From the NCBI GenBank assembly GCA_032164295.1, contig JAJHTX010000009.1, forward strand, positions 1,240,001 to 1,304,000: 64,000 nt of DNA, read 5' to 3'. This DNA comes from Inonotus obliquus (lineage: Eukaryota > Basidiomycota > Agaricomycetes > Hymenochaetales > Hymenochaetaceae). Each line of letters starts with the position of its first letter. Position 1 is the stretch's first letter. The position numbers and the translations under genes are program-made. The notes under the pieces are model-generated. The model made no database searches and was not told where the DNA came from. It saw only the letters and a list, made by a program, of their open reading frames with translations. Shown piece by piece: positions 48,113-61,660 of the stretch.

Positions 48113-50402
48113 ATGTCGTCCTCGTCATTGGATTCGGAAGGAAAGGATACGCCGAAGGAAAGGCTGTCGTCAGAGGTGACGAATGTGACAGAACTGTCTG
48201 TGGACTTGAGGAATGTACCTCGGAAACCTCTGGTCGGAGGGTATGGCCTCAATCGCATCGGCGACAATAGGAGGAGCTTACCTCGTGCCGCTCAAGCTGT
48301 GACAAGGCCCCTAGCACCGCAGGTGGTCAAAGCGAAACCCACCGTAGACAGATTGGAAGAAACGCGATTGACACCTCCCGGAGATTTTTACGCCGAATAC
48401 GTGAACCTCAAGACAGAAGAGCCGCAGGAAGGGCAGAAGAAAAAGTACAAAATACACCCTTTCCGTCATCTCAACTTTGTGCCACGCAGTCTAGCTAAAG
48501 TAGCGGATACGGTGCTTAGCCAGGGATTTTTAAGCCCTCCTAGGACTCCTGTTACTCGTGCGCGAAGTCTGTCGGTGTTGGAGACTGTTGCCAGTAATCC
48601 CGAAGAGGCGCCTGAAGTTAGACTTGATCGGAGGAGCGCACATCCAAAACCCTCTGAATATCCACCTGAGAATCCTCTTGAACGACCCCCTGAAGAACCG
48701 CATGAGCAACCTCCTGAAGAACCTCCGGAACCTCCTGCAGAGTCTTCCGAGAAACCTATTGAGAAACGTCCTGAACAACCACCTGCAAAGCCAGTCGAGG
48801 AGGAACTGGTACCATCTAAGGCTACGGTACCTGTGAAACCAAGGTATACGTTCGTGGTGCAGCTTGGAGACGGAGCTCATGGTGAAGTATGGGTGCGTCA
48901 TCCTTTGTGTTTCAGATTTTTAAGTATGCTAATTCATGTATGGTGTTCTTCATGCAATTGTGTAGCTATGCCGAGATCCGTCTGGGGCGTTTTACGCGGT
49001 TAAGACTCTGAAACCTGCAAAACTGTATGATAGGTATAAGAAGGCAAGGTACGCTCTGGAGAAGAAAGTCCTGCACATATGCCGCGATGATCCCGAATGT
49101 CCAGAGAGCATCGTAAGTTCAATACTTCCAGCCAGGCGCTCCATCTCTTTGCCTCTGCTTCTTTCCTAGAATCTGGTCTGATTTCGAACTTGATAGGTCA
49201 AATTCTATGAGACGTTCTACCACAAAGGTTGGCCCTTCGACAAGGAGCATTCACCGAGGTTGTGCCATGCTATGGAATGCTGTAAAGGACAAACCCTTTA
49301 TCACAGGCTTCGTGGTGAGAAACGTCTTAATGGCAAGGTGTACTACGACAAGAAGATCCGGGATGGTGAGATTGTTCGGTCAATTTGCACGTACGTCTCT
49401 TATCCTTTGCCTACGTTCTTTGTAGAATGAGGAGTGCTGATACATGATCACCGTATTCAGGCAGATTTTAAAGGGGCTGGAATTTCTGCATAACAAGAAG
49501 ATTGTGCATGTTGACATGAAGTTAGTCCCCTGCCTTGTTTCCGATGTCTGAAGCTTATTACTGAACTTCTGGGATTACAAGGCCAGAAAACATCATGTTT
49601 GTGAATAAGGATGAGAACGATTTCGCCATCAAGATTATCGACTTTGGACTGTGAGGCCCCATACTAAATAGTGTCTAAGCCCAGATTTAAGTGTTTGTTT
49701 GATAGTTCGTTAGAGTTGAAGGAAGATCGAGAAATCATCCGAGAAATTGGTGGAACGCCAATGTACCAACCTCCTGAAATCTTCCTTGGCCAAAGGTTAG
49801 TTTCCTTCAAGATGGACATATGGGCCTTTGGGTTTGTTGCATCCCCTTCTTGTCCGGATGCCTGTCTACTGAACTTTGTGCCTCGTAGCATTATTCTATG
49901 GGAAATGCTTCACGGGATAAACAGGTTCCCTATTTGTCCTATGAGCCACAAAAAAGCTTTAGAAAAGACCAACAGGGATAAGGGTGCGTTGTCACTTTTG
50001 TGCCCTGTTCTGCTAAAGTGAATTTGAAGTGAGCTAATTGAAGTGATGTGGTTGTAGATAAAGCGTTAAAGCTAGAATGGGAACATAATGTTGCAGAGTC
50101 CCGCAAACAGCTTAGGTTCGTTACGGCTGAGTGGAAATCGATGCCTGATGGTGAGTACGAATGGAGCTAAATGTATGCAATGTTTCAGTTGATAGTAACA
50201 CGGATGTTCTCTTTAGCGATTCCTTTAGCAGAAGGTGTGTTGAGGAAAGATTGTGCTTCGAGATTTTCAGCGGAAGAGGCTTTAAAATTTGTTCAAAACC
50301 CGGTAAGCATATAGCTTTACCACTATTTCGTGGGCAACTGGAGTGACTGATAATCGGTTCTCATAGTGGGAGACGAAGACGATGATTCGTTCGAAATTAT
50401 GA
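48113..50402 (+). CDS. Protein kinase with HVD catalytic loop and Pro/Glu-rich N-terminus
   Basis: Ten exons fit in phase: 48113-48892, 48966-49112, 49197-49390, 49461-49520, 49582-49650, 49706-49831, 49889-49983, 50058-50150, 50217-50302 and 50367-50402; total 561 residues. The first 250 residues are low-complexity, with a PPEEP/EQPPEEP repeat at about 180-235. The kinase domain then shows GDGAHGEVW (Gly loop), AVKTLKPAK (ATP Lys), ALEKKVLHIC (helix C Glu), IVHVDMKPENIMF (catalytic loop), IIDFGLSLELK, GGTPMYQPPEIF and KMDIWAFG. The residue before the catalytic Asp is Val and not Arg, so it is a non-RD kinase and may not need activation-loop phosphorylation. All other key residues are present. 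It is probably Ser/Thr-specific; substrate and pathway are unknown. Confidence 0.88.
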
Positions 50403-50835
50403 AACTCCGCACGTATAATATATACTTTTGAATCGACTATGTGGTTTCGGGTAGCTTTATGATTGTATAAAATAGTGCCTATGAATTACCATTATCGACC
50501 AGTCATCGATACGGGTACTAACAGGGCCGATTTACGTGTATGTCTTGATACCCCGGATCGTCGATCCCTGAACGACCCGTTTAGGAGAAGACATTGATCG
50601 ACACTTTGTGGGGATGCTCGTGTGCAACACCCTACCAACAAGTCCACGCATGACAGTGGCATGCATAACGCATGTAGCCCATGAACACTTCCACCTTCCA
50701 CCTTTCTTTCAACCATCTTCTCTGAGCCTTTCTTCGTTCTCCTGTTTGCTTTCAAACCGCTTTACTCTTTGAAGTCGTTGAAGTCAGAAGTCGCGGTCGT
50801 TCACCCAATTCAACTTGGGAAGTGACTTGTGAGAA

Positions 50836-52668
50836 ATGTCGACGGGCCTACGAAAACGTTTTGCAGCGTTCAAAAGACCGCTTTCTTCTTCACCTGTGTC
50901 GGAGTTGTGCGTTTTGCATGAGGAGGATGAACGGGATGATGACATAGTGGATGTGGTGAAGAATGAGGAAGAGGTACATGGTGTATTTGGAGAGAGCGGT
51001 GGCATACTTTCCCGTTCGTTTTCATCTTGCGAGGAGCATTCGAGTGGAAGTGGGGAAGATGACTCGGAACAAGAATATGAAAGTGTACAAGAACCTGCGG
51101 ATGTAGGAGCGGTGGGAAACGGATCTATGAAAGCTACTCAGGACAAGTCTCCCCATCCGTCAACACGTTCCTCAAAGGTTAACACGCCTCAAAATAACAC
51201 CCCGCCTCGAGCACCATCAACAAGCCCGCCTCGCCCTATACCATCAAGGCGTGGCACAAGCATTCTCTCACCTGTCAAACATAGACGGGACTCCTCGTCC
51301 TCGTGGAGTAGTGGGACATGGTTGTCCGGCCTTGACCTGTCTATTATCGTTGCCCTCGTTTCGCCCATAGGCAATATCCTCACCGGAAGTGACCATATCA
51401 AGAATATTCTGTTATTACTGTTTCTTATTTATTATTTGCATCAGCTCGTTGAAGGTATGATCCGTTATTCCATGCCTTGCTTTTAGAGACACTGAATTAC
51501 TTAAATTTGTTCTGCAGTCCCATGGAATTTATATCGCATGTCTATCCCTGCAGGGAATTCGCTCTCACCAGCAGGAGACATAGACCCATCAAAACTCGCT
51601 GCATACACCGAACTTCACCGTCTCGAACTCTTTTACCTTGTCTTGACGGTTCTCTCCCCGTTCCTTGGTGCGACGCTCCTTAGATACATCGCGTCAGCAA
51701 TATCAGGGAACCCGGCTACTCTTTCATGGTTCAGCACCTCGCTTTTTGTACTTGCTACTGGGATTCGACCCTGGACACATTTGGCGGAAAGAATGAAGAG
51801 TCGGAGCCGTGCGCTTAAGGCCATTGTTGACGAGTCAGACGAAAGCAAGGATATTGTAGTGGAAGATCCGAAGGTGGAGATTGATAGGAATATCTCGGAG
51901 CTACGCGGCAAGTTCGACGTAGTGGATAAGCGTCTTGCGGACCTCGGTGCATCGAGTGCGAGAGAGTGGGACGACCTAGCTGATGCAATTGACGCTATCG
52001 AATTGAGTATGCGGAAATACCAGAACGAGGCAAACAAAAAAGCCCGAGACTGGGACGCACGACTGGGGGTATTAGAGACATACGTCCTTGATTTACATGT
52101 TAGGGACAAGAGGACAAGGATACATGAGAACGAGACGTATTTGCGAGGAGCGAAGTTGAGAGCAGTGTTTTGGAACTTACTGGCGCTACCTTGGACTCTG
52201 ACAGTGGTGGTCTGGGGTTTCTCAACGAGGGTGTTTAGAGGAGTTATAAGGGAGGTTGAACTCGGTTTATCAACTCGTGATGGATCGCGAAGCGGGAAGG
52301 GAAGGTTAAGGGCTCCGATGAGCCCTCAACAAGCAAAGTTCCGACCAAGGAAATTGGAGACGATTATTGAAGAGGAGACCGAGTTGCAGGATCACGAAGT
52401 CGATATCGTTGCTGAAGCGTCGCAGAACCTGAATGGAGTATGCGTCGGGAGTGACTCGAGTCAGACGATTGTCGCAGAACCCGCTTCCACCACCACCAAC
52501 AAGCAGCAACAGTATTACGCGAACTCGAGCATCCGCGACTTAATGTTTGCTCTTTCCACGCGACTCTTCCGAGTTGCATTTGCGCCCTTATTTTTCTTGA
52601 TGCGTATCGTATTGGCTGTGGTTGAACTTCCGAGGTCTGTTATTCGCGCGATCGTTCCGGGTCATTAA
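50836..52668 (+). CDS. Multi-pass membrane protein of unknown function
   Basis: Two exons, 50836-51454 and 51518-52668, give 589 residues in phase. The first 150 residues are acidic and then Ser/Pro-rich, probably disordered in the cytosol. Hydrophobic segments follow: LDLSIIVALVSPIGNIL and HIKNILLLLFLIYYLHQLVE (split near its end by the intron), then LFYLVLTVLSPFLGATLL and STSLFVLATGI. A charged region predicted to be coiled coil (about residues 330-425, with KFDVVDKRLADLG and IDAIELSMRKYQNEANKK) precedes LRAVFWNLLALPWTLTVVVW. A final amphipathic or membrane stretch near the C-terminus has FAPLFFLMRIVLAVVELP. I recall similar unnamed fungal proteins with VPWNLY after the second helix, but no function. 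Confidence 0.75.
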
Positions 52669-53190
52669 GGCTTTCTTTGTCCTCTGTCTTTCTTTGTCTT
52701 GACGAGCTTTTGACGAATTTTCGTCAATGAGGTTGAAACCACTCGATTTCAATCCTCATCCTCTCCTTTTTTGTACCATTCTTGTACCAGTTAAAAACGA
52801 CGATTCTGTACCTACCGTCTCATCAACGCTCCATTCCGATTAATAACGCACGCCATTTTATGTGTTTATATTCCCTTTTCATATCCATTCATCATCATCA
52901 TTCTTTTGGCCGACTGCAGAATACGATTGAACGATTTGTAGGTTACTTAGTATCATCATCCCCCTCGTTAGCAGAGTACTGTTCCATTAGTTAGTCCCTA
53001 TCTTGCACTGAGTCAGATGCTTAATTATACGTGCCATGTCCATGCCATGCATTTCGTGCTATGCAGTATGAAGCATTGAGTATCGAGTATCGAGTATTGA
53101 GTATTGATGGCAGTGAAAATGATAGTGCTACACAGTAATGCAAGAGCATACATCTAACGACACGCAACGCGAACAACCCAAAAAATAAAC
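52669..53190. other. 3' flanks between convergent genes
   Basis: Short AT-rich spacer between the stop codons of the membrane protein gene and the APC1 gene. GTATCGA/GTATTGA repeats occur at about 53075-53105. It probably holds both polyadenylation regions. Confidence 0.55.
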
Positions 53191-56100
53191 CTACTCTCCA
53201 ACAATATCCCTAAACGACTCAACCGTCCAACTCCCAAAAGGTCTAACCAACCCAGTAACAGAAGCATGAAAAACAAGTCCAACACCTCTCTCCAACTGTT
53301 CCGATATTTCAGCCTCTCTCCCTTCCATCCCACTCAACTCAGCTAAACCGGCTATACCACCTTCCTCAACTGGAATCTTTTGATACTTCTCAACAGTCTC
53401 CATAGCTAACTGTCGAAGGATAGGGAAATAAGGAGCGTATGGAACACCATGTCTTTGAAGGTACCATGCAAGATCTTGTTCTAGTATTGGATCAGAACCG
53501 GAATTGAGGAAAGGGTCTTGAGAGGATTGGTTTTGACAGTACGCTCGTAAGGCGTATTTGAATTTATCGGTAAGGCTGAGTTCTATCCCGACTTCTGGGC
53601 TTTGTTGTTGTTGCTGTTGAATGGAAGGATCGTCTGGGTTTGTTCGAATCGCCTGTGAGAGTTTTCGGTCGAGAGCGGCTAATGCACCGGAGACGGAGTT
53701 TTCTCTTAGGAGAGAGGGGCGATGTATACCCTCCGCGCGTCCGCTATATCGTCGCTCAAAGAGTTTGTTATAGAAGTCATCCGTTCTGAGTATGTCTTGT
53801 TGAATGAGTTGGAAATACCTCGACCGTGGGCTTATAACGCGTGCATGGTAAAGCGCCAAGTATGATGAGAGCATTTGAGGTTTATCTTGGATGATGCAAT
53901 CCAATAGAGCGGCGTGACAGTATTTGTTGAAGATCTTCTCGTTATCGGTTATCCCATCCTCTCTACACAGGCGATCTGCGAAAGCGATGAGGGATATATC
54001 GTTTGAGTGTGAGGTAATGTAGTGATGAACGTCGCTTGCTGGGTGGGCGCTGACATCAGTTAGACGCGGGAAGTCCAGTGTCGCAGCGTCTGCGGTGGAC
54101 ATCCCAGATCTCACGAACATACTACGACTCCCTTTCGGATCCTCCATGTAACTCAAGAACATCGACCGGCGTTTCACGAATATCGTCTGCGACTGAAGGA
54201 GACCGCCCATATGCCGAGTATTATGAGCAATGTCGAGAAGGTATGGCCAATATCGGGGCGTGTCGATCTTGATAGAAAGTAATCGGTCGAGACTTGGAAT
54301 CAACGTCGGAGCTATCAACTGAGCAGCGGAAACCGCGCCATTTTCATCTTTAATCCTTATCTTCATCGGCAGATAGACCACTTCCTTTGTATCCACGTCT
54401 CGGGCAACTAAGCACCGCGGTTCAACGGCTAGTACCCACAAGTGTCGTAAAGCTGGAAGATACGACCTAGTTTCCGACGACAAAGCTGGGAAATGGGGGT
54501 AAAATGCAGCAACCATGCATGCAATAGCCGTGTCGGAATTCCCGAGTGAGAAACGTCCTTCTCCCAGGAAAAGGAGTCCTAGAGCCATATGCGTCGCCAT
54601 GTGGGACCCGTAACGAATAGGTTGATTATACATCCCATGCGCGAGACGGAGGCGCTTCAGACAGCTAAGTTCGCCTGTCCCAACCATTATCATACCCATC
54701 GCCACAGTGACCAAATTGAGGCCATCTCGTGAGGCAGCTCGCTTTATGCGATGATCGAACGAAGGACCTGTATCAGGGTAAGTCAGTCAGATAACCGTTT
54801 GTTCAGGAAGTATAGTAACGCACTGCTATGCCATGAGCTTCTTCTGAAGAACTCGTAGAACTCCGCAATCATGCTGTACGCTTCACGACTTGCCGTACCT
54901 GCATACCTGAGGGCTAAGACGAAAAGTGCCCCCGCAGTAATGTGGTAGTACGCAAGCTCAATGGCATCGTCGACAGTCTGATATGGCATTCTGGTCTCCA
55001 TGATTCTCATTATCGGCTCCGGGACTTGCTTGAGTAGCCATTCTCGCGTTGGCTTAATGTCATTCCACATTATCAAATTCCGAGCTATCGTACGAACCAG
55101 CAAGAAGTTAGGCTGGGTATGATTGAGTCCCGCAACAGTGTCTGGGATCGTTAGAATATCCGCCACAGCTTGCCGGTTCGTTCTGAGAAACATCAGACCC
55201 AACGCTATCGTAGCTGCAGGCGAAGAAAGATTGACGTCGAAAGCCTGCTTGGTTGATTTCGTGTTGAAGCCGGCTAGACCATCACCATGAATCAACGTAC
55301 GTAGTCGAGATAGCAAAGCAACGTCGGCAGGACTTGTTGTTGTAGTTCCCCTCCCCAACATGATCATTCCGAAAGCAAGGCCTGCCGCTGTTGTGTACGC
55401 TTCTCGATGCTCATTGCTTAACTCAGGCAGCGCGAGATCGGGACGACTCATCTGATGCAATGTTACTTCTGCTAAACGTCGATTCTTGGAAGCTAGATGC
55501 AGAAGACCCATGCCGACTAAGCCGGCGGACTGAGTTGTAAGCGGTATGTTAAGATCGACGTCTGGTGTCGGAAGAAACGCTGGAGTGTGGACGGCTAGCA
55601 ATTTTGTCACATGCTTGTTTGCAGTACCAATGTACGCTGCTGAGAGACCTAAGAGAACGCCGATGGAAGTTAACTCGTGCTTCGGAGTCAGGTAACCAAA
55701 TGATTGCCAGGTCAACATCTCTTTGAGGTGCCCATTCAATCCGAGTCCGAGAAGGAATCCTGCGTGCTGCGGCGAGAGCTCGGTTGGTCTATTGAAGGAT
55801 ATCCACGAGCTATCGACTGTTCCCGACGCCGGAGATATGCGCAGAGCAGCCGCCACGCCGTTGTGGAATTGTGCCCAGTTGATCGCTTCTAGTGGCAACT
55901 TCCCAGGCTCCGGGACGATAACAACATTCTGTGGCTGAAGTCGGATGGCGAGCTCGATCTTAGGAACCGTGTATACTTCTTTCGTTACGGACGGGGCAGT
56001 TGCAAAGGTAAACATTGCTCGTCCGATAGGTAGGGCAAGTGTTCTCTCCGCAGTTCTTAAAACTTGCATTTGCTGTTCTTTGGCGAGGTCATGTTCGCTA

Positions 56101-59100
56101 TCGATGATCAAAATCAGTTGAATTATTCAGGCCATTCTGACTATATACTCACCTGAGATCTGGTCGGTCCAACATGCGTATCACTGGTATATTAGATGAC
56201 CGCAGCATCCTTGCTACCTCCTGAATTCGACGATCTTGACCGAATCGTACGTCTGTGAAGTCTGTGATTTCAAGTTCAACACCAGTGGCCGCTTCCTCGC
56301 TATGGTCAACAGCTCTGTGTACTTCTTCAAACAAGTTACGATATGATTTCCGAGGGACTCCCTTTTTCTGAAAGGACGCTGTGAGATGCCAGTCGACAGC
56401 GTAATATATAACTTAGAACTAACCAAATGGTCCTTCATCGACCGGTACCCGTCATTGAACATGAGATCGCCATTGACTTTTCCGGACTCAGTCAGATCAG
56501 TACGTCCGACGAATTCGTATGCGTTTACTGGCCAGGATGCCGGTGGGCCTAATTGACATGTACGAGCAGCTTCCCGCAGCGGTGCGTTGAATGCGAGTGG
56601 CAAAAGGCTGAGATAATCAAGACTGAACTGGCGCTGAGCCATCATCAAGACCGTCGCCTCGGCGCGCTTGCGTCCGTCATTTTGTGATATATCCGAGAAA
56701 GATGTAAAGAGTTGTGTGAACTCTCGTAGTACCGGGTGTGGGTCAATGCGTCCAAATGCATGTGATAGATTCGTTCGATTTGCCGTATTCTCAAGTAACG
56801 CGGACTTGTGATCCGGTTGTGCGAGGCGTGCATATAGCGCTGACGAAACATCGATGGGAAGCATGACTTCGCCCTTTGATGTCATATCAATACCTAAACA
56901 TCGATGTGAGATCTATGGTTTGTTTTATCCAAGTTGTCTCTTCTTACCTGTCGTCCAACCACTCGCAGAGGATGGATATAATCTCTTGAGCAGGTCAGAG
57001 AACCCAGGGCGGATGAGTTGGGCTAACCGGAGCGACAGCGTAGAAAGCCTCAGCAACGCATCTTGCCTAGAAAGCAAGAGGCGGTATTCTTCTCCCAGAA
57101 CGTGCAGACCCATGAGTACACAATGAAGTGAAACTTTATCTAACCGCGACAAATTGCGGAACGTTGGTAGGCGGGGTGGAGGCGGTGATATTGGCATGAT
57201 CCTCAGCAATGATGTGTCATCACGGAGACGGGAGTGAGTGGAGGTATTGAAGAGCTCGGCCCAGGCGGAAGACGACGTCTCCGTGCTCGGATTCTCCGTA
57301 GAGATCCATGCAATTCCCCAGTTCTTCAAAATAGCCTCAGCTAAACAGTCGAATTGGACGTCCGGCAGAGCGCTCTTGCGCTTCCCATACCAGGAATGAA
57401 TGAAGGATTTGTATATTTTCGAGAAGTCCTCTGGCTTACAGTAAACTGTTAGCACCTGGATGATGTGAGAGACTAACATGTCGGTCGGAGTTAGGTCAAC
57501 AGCAAGTCGCGCTAAGCGACCATCGTCGAGAACCAGTTTGACGGTCGAGAGCAGCGGATCGCATAAACCTATAACTTTCGGACCATTTGATGAGGAGGCT
57601 GAAGAGCCTCCTAGGTCGGATGGATCATCGGACATCGAGACATCATCGGATAGTGGGGAGTCAACTATCATCGGCTCAGCCCCCCCAAGGCCAGAAAAAT
57701 CGATTTTCAGAGGGATTTCCAGGTTGTCAAAGGTGAGTAAGGAGAGGCTATAGTCAGACTTGAGGATGAGAAGGTCCCAGATATGAGGTCTCGTGGACTT
57801 CACGGCCGCAATCGATTGTACCTTCATCAGTGTCGATACAAAATTCATCTTGAGCGTGTTTTCGTCCGGAACGGGAGAAAGGTTCAGGATCACTAATAAC
57901 TGAGAAGTCGGGAGGCAGAACGCAACAAGGGATCGTACTTGCTTCCCGTCGAATCGCTGGTCATACGTTGCGAAAGTCAGGTTCTGCCACGTTGCTGAAC
58001 TATAAGCACAGTCAAATCTGGTGGAATGAGATATGAAAAGAACCAACTATACTCACTCTTCCTCCTTCAATTGGTAATCGTGCAAACGCTCGACCCAATA
58101 GACTGGCACTATCGATTGGTTTACGACTGGCGAGATAGGCTGGTTCTGAACCTCGCTGCGACGACCAAGTATCATGCGATCCATGGTTGATGTCAAATCA
58201 CTTCGCGTCAGCGAGTCCTTTCGACCTCGCATAGGCGCAGAGGAGGGCCAATGTGGCATTGACGAACCCGCGGTCGCAAGCGAGGCAAGTGTCGTCGTAC
58301 TGGACAGCGTCGGCGCCATCCCTGGAAGTGCCGATAACGGTGGCATTTCACCGAGGTCTGGAGATTGAGCCAGCTCCAATTCAGGTGATGGAGCGCGTAT
58401 GCGATCACTTCTTGCGACCATATCTTTACCACCGTGGCTGTTCACTCGCAACTGTGCTCGCCCTTTGTCTTTGGAGAGCAATCCATGTCGATTCGCTTGA
58501 CCCTGCGTGGGGGAAGAAGCGGGTACGGCTACGGAGTTCGGGGGTATGTAGACGTAGCGCCAAAATGAGAGTTTCTTCTTGGTTCTGTCCAGGGTTACAA
58601 TTATATTGTCGGAATCCGAAGTATCATGCGCTCGTGGCGCAATCCACACTACTTGCTCTTCTGCGTGTATTGCTCGTGCAGTACCATCTAATTCCTGCGC
58701 TGCGATTTCTGCCGGTGCGGGAGCGAAACCATGTCCGCCCTTGATGTTTTCGGTAAGCCCGATGGGCCGTGGTTCTTGGAATGGATTGGTCAGGCTGTAC
58801 AACCTCGGTAACGGATCGGGCTCGTCCAGTTCCGTAGGTTCAACCACACGCTCTAGGAGTACTCCATGAGGAGAAAGCGGCCACGCCTGGTGCACAATGA
58901 AGGGTAAAGAAAATGAATATTCGAGTCCATTCATGAGGAAGATCTTCCCAAAGCTCCGAAGGAATATGAACACCCCTCGTGCGATGATTGTCGGTTGCAC
59001 GGTTCGCATCTGCGCCTTGCGCGCGTGGAAGAAAGGTCCGAAAGGGTCACGTTCCAACCTCTGATCAGTATAAGCAGGAGATGGGAAACCATCATCCACA

Positions 59101-59522
59101 CTTGAATGATGGGCCGCTCCTCCACCGCTATGGTTTCCTGACTGCACCGTACCCTCCAAGAGCAACCATCCGAAGCACGCATACTGAACACGTTGCCCTT
59201 CATCCTCGAAGTTCCAAGATTGTCGTAGAATGCCTCCAGTGCTGTAAACCACGGTAGTATCATCCCACGTCAGGTCTTCCTCGCCATCCTGACCGTCAAT
59301 GGCGGGAGAAACAATCGTGCGGAGTGCGGAACAAGGCTCTTCCCCTGACCCTTGAAGAGCAGCGCGTACAGACTTTAACAATTCAGATTCGTGTGGCCGT
59401 ACCGTAGCAGAATGCTGTTCGTGGATAGAGGCCAATAATCGAACGCCGGAAGATTCAGGGCAACTGTAGGCATTGGAAGTTAACGGAGAGTCATCTGGAA
59501 TGACTCTGACGCCCAAAGACAT
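53191..59522 (-). CDS. APC1: Anaphase-promoting complex subunit 1
   Basis: Largest scaffold of the APC/C ubiquitin ligase, which triggers anaphase and mitotic exit in the nucleus. Six exons join in phase: 58057-59522, 56948-58017, 56424-56893, 56153-56367, 54824-56097 and 53191-54767; total 2023 residues from ATG 59522. The N-terminal part has WDDTTVVYSTGGILRQSWNF and the beta-propeller-like region. A Ser-rich acidic loop sits near residue 600. The segment ARMLRSSNIPVIRMLDRPDL and then SEHDLAKEQQMQVLRTAERT is typical of APC1. The PC (proteasome/cyclosome) repeats follow: HAGFLLGLGLNGHLKEM, LTSIGVLLGLSAAYIGT, SAGLVGMGLLHLASKNRR, TAAGLAFGMIMLGRG and HMALGLLFLGEGRFSLG. Length matches known APC1 proteins. 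The gene is intact. Confidence 0.93.
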
Positions 59523-59792
59523 TGATCATGAGCCCCTGGGGTTTAAGATTACTGCTGATGAGATAGGTCAATTCGAGAGTTGGACTAAAGCGAACGCGTC
59601 GACGCGTCAAAGCGATCACGTGTTCAGAAAATCGTGAATTTAATTTTAAGCACAACTCGAATCAAATGGGAAGTGAAAATAAAATAACAAACCACGACAG
59701 CAACATGAGAGCAGATATATCAAAACTATTGATACTACTACTATGGATAAACGTATAATACTGGAAATAACGTCAAGAGAACTTGCCTCAAT

Positions 59793-61660
59793 CTATTTTC
59801 CTTTACCAATCTTAATTGAGTTCTTGCGTACCGGACCACCTGGCTGGATCCCTCCATCCAACCCCAATGTCCCAATACTGCTGGTAGAGCCTGTATTCAT
59901 GATGCTCATTGCTCTGGAACGTTTGTGATGAGGAATGGGCTGACGGAAATCGTGCGTCTCCCAGTCCCATGTCGCGTGCAATACGGCATCAGGAAGAGAT
60001 GCGTTGGCTTCCTTATCCTTCTGGTCACGATGCCGCTCGTCATCGCCATCGTTTAATTTCCCTTTTCCGTCCTTACTCCAAGGTCTCGCTAGCTGCATCG
60101 AGCTCGCGGTTTGTGGGCCTGCATTAGAATTCCACGGAGCTGGAACGCTTGGCCCATAGAAGAACTTCTCCTTTGTCGTATTATTCATCAGCGGAGGCGG
60201 TGGATTAACTCGAGTCGCGCGGAGAAACACAGTAAACTACATCATAATCAGTAAAAGAGATACCTGTATCAAGCATAAAAACGCACCGGTAAGATTGCTT
60301 TGGCAACGTCTGGAATGCGCGACTTCGGCTGGAAGCTTGGAAGAACCACAGCTTCATCGACCACGATTGGTCGCGAAGAGAAGCTGGGCAAATACGTCGG
60401 TTGATCGTCCTTCCCCCTGCTATTAATAGGCACCGCAAACGACGGTGCTGGGCCCACAACCCGCGGCCGCGGTGCAGCTGCGCCCCCGAATAGTGTATCT
60501 GCAGCCGTCCAACGCGGTGAAGTGTACGCCTGATACAGCATCGCGAGAGCAACGCGATGTCGAGCAGGATTTGTTGATGGCACTTTTGGCGGTGGATTCG
60601 TGAGTAAATGATGATAAGCTTCCACTAATGCTTGAGCAACGACTGGTGTTGGGTGCTTTCGCGGCTGTAGTTGAAGCGCGTGAGCAGGTCCGGACAGAAC
60701 TCTCTTAAAAGCATTCCGGTCCGGTAAATGAGCTTCTGCGACGACAGACAACGAGGACATGTTGTAAGGTACGGGAGCAAGGTAGTCAGCAGCGGACGTA
60801 GCCGTAGATAACTGTTGGGGTAATGGCGTAGGCAAACGTTCTCTTTCTGGGCCCGTAGTGGGTGGCGGAGGCATTGCCTCAGCTTCCGACTTGATTTGAG
60901 GTGATGGTGGCTGGCTGGCGTCGCCCTTCGTGGCCATGGGGTATGGAGGAAGGAAGTCTGGAACATGCGAAGGAGGATTCCAAGTCGATAACCGCGGGCG
61001 CTTCCTCGCTGGTGAAGAAGGGTTGGAAATTGGTGAAAGTGGTAAAGCCGGCGACATTCTACTATCTTCTTTCACTGATACATTATCAAGCACCACATCT
61101 CCATTGACTTTTCGCTTAACACCATACTCTTCTTCCTCGTCGATTTCGCTCCCAAATTCGTCCTCGCTCGCCGAGAATCCGTTCAGAGCTACATCTGGAA
61201 CTTCCGCGTATACAAGCGCTATTGCGTCGCCATGGTCCACTCTTCGTCCTTCGTTCAGAGATTCTGAGCATATTTAGAGATATGAATGAATCAGCAAGGG
61301 GAGAAGGACGCGTGTGCGGCAATAATGACCTTTTAGTAGTGCAAGCTCCTCCGCACGTCGCGACGTCACAGTCGTGTACTCGTCCAGATACAATTCGCGG
61401 CCCTCCCCTTGTGCATAATCCGCCAGTTCTTCAGCAGAAATGCCAAGTTCATCGAGGGCGAGCATAGCGTCCTGTACAACTATGGAAGTTCGCCCTGCGT
61501 GTTCCGCGTAACGGGCGCAAGTGGTCGTAAGGAGCGAGACATAACGAGCCAACAAGTCGGTAAGAACATGCGTAGCTTGAGACGAGGCGCGATTGAAGTT
61601 GTGTGCATACAACGTCTTTTGCGTAACTGACTCGAGTAAGGCATTCGCGGCGCCATCCAT
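59793..61660 (-). CDS. Histone-fold (Bromo_TP) protein, TAF8-like subunit of TFIID
   Basis: Three exons, 61330-61660, 60287-61263 and 59793-60236, join in phase to 583 residues. The ATG at 61660 starts MDGAANALLESVTQKTLYAH. Residues about 8-85 form the bromodomain-associated histone fold: RASSQATHVLTDLLARYVSL, RYAEHAGRTSIVVQDAMLAL and DELGISAEELADYAQ. After an acidic segment with KRKVNG and PARKRPRLS (likely nuclear signal) comes HVPDFLPPYP, which resembles the TAF8 C-terminal motif that binds other TAFs. A long Pro-rich region and a basic tail (HHKRSRAMS) follow. TFIID membership is inferred. TAF3 and other Bromo_TP proteins are the main alternatives. Confidence 0.75.
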
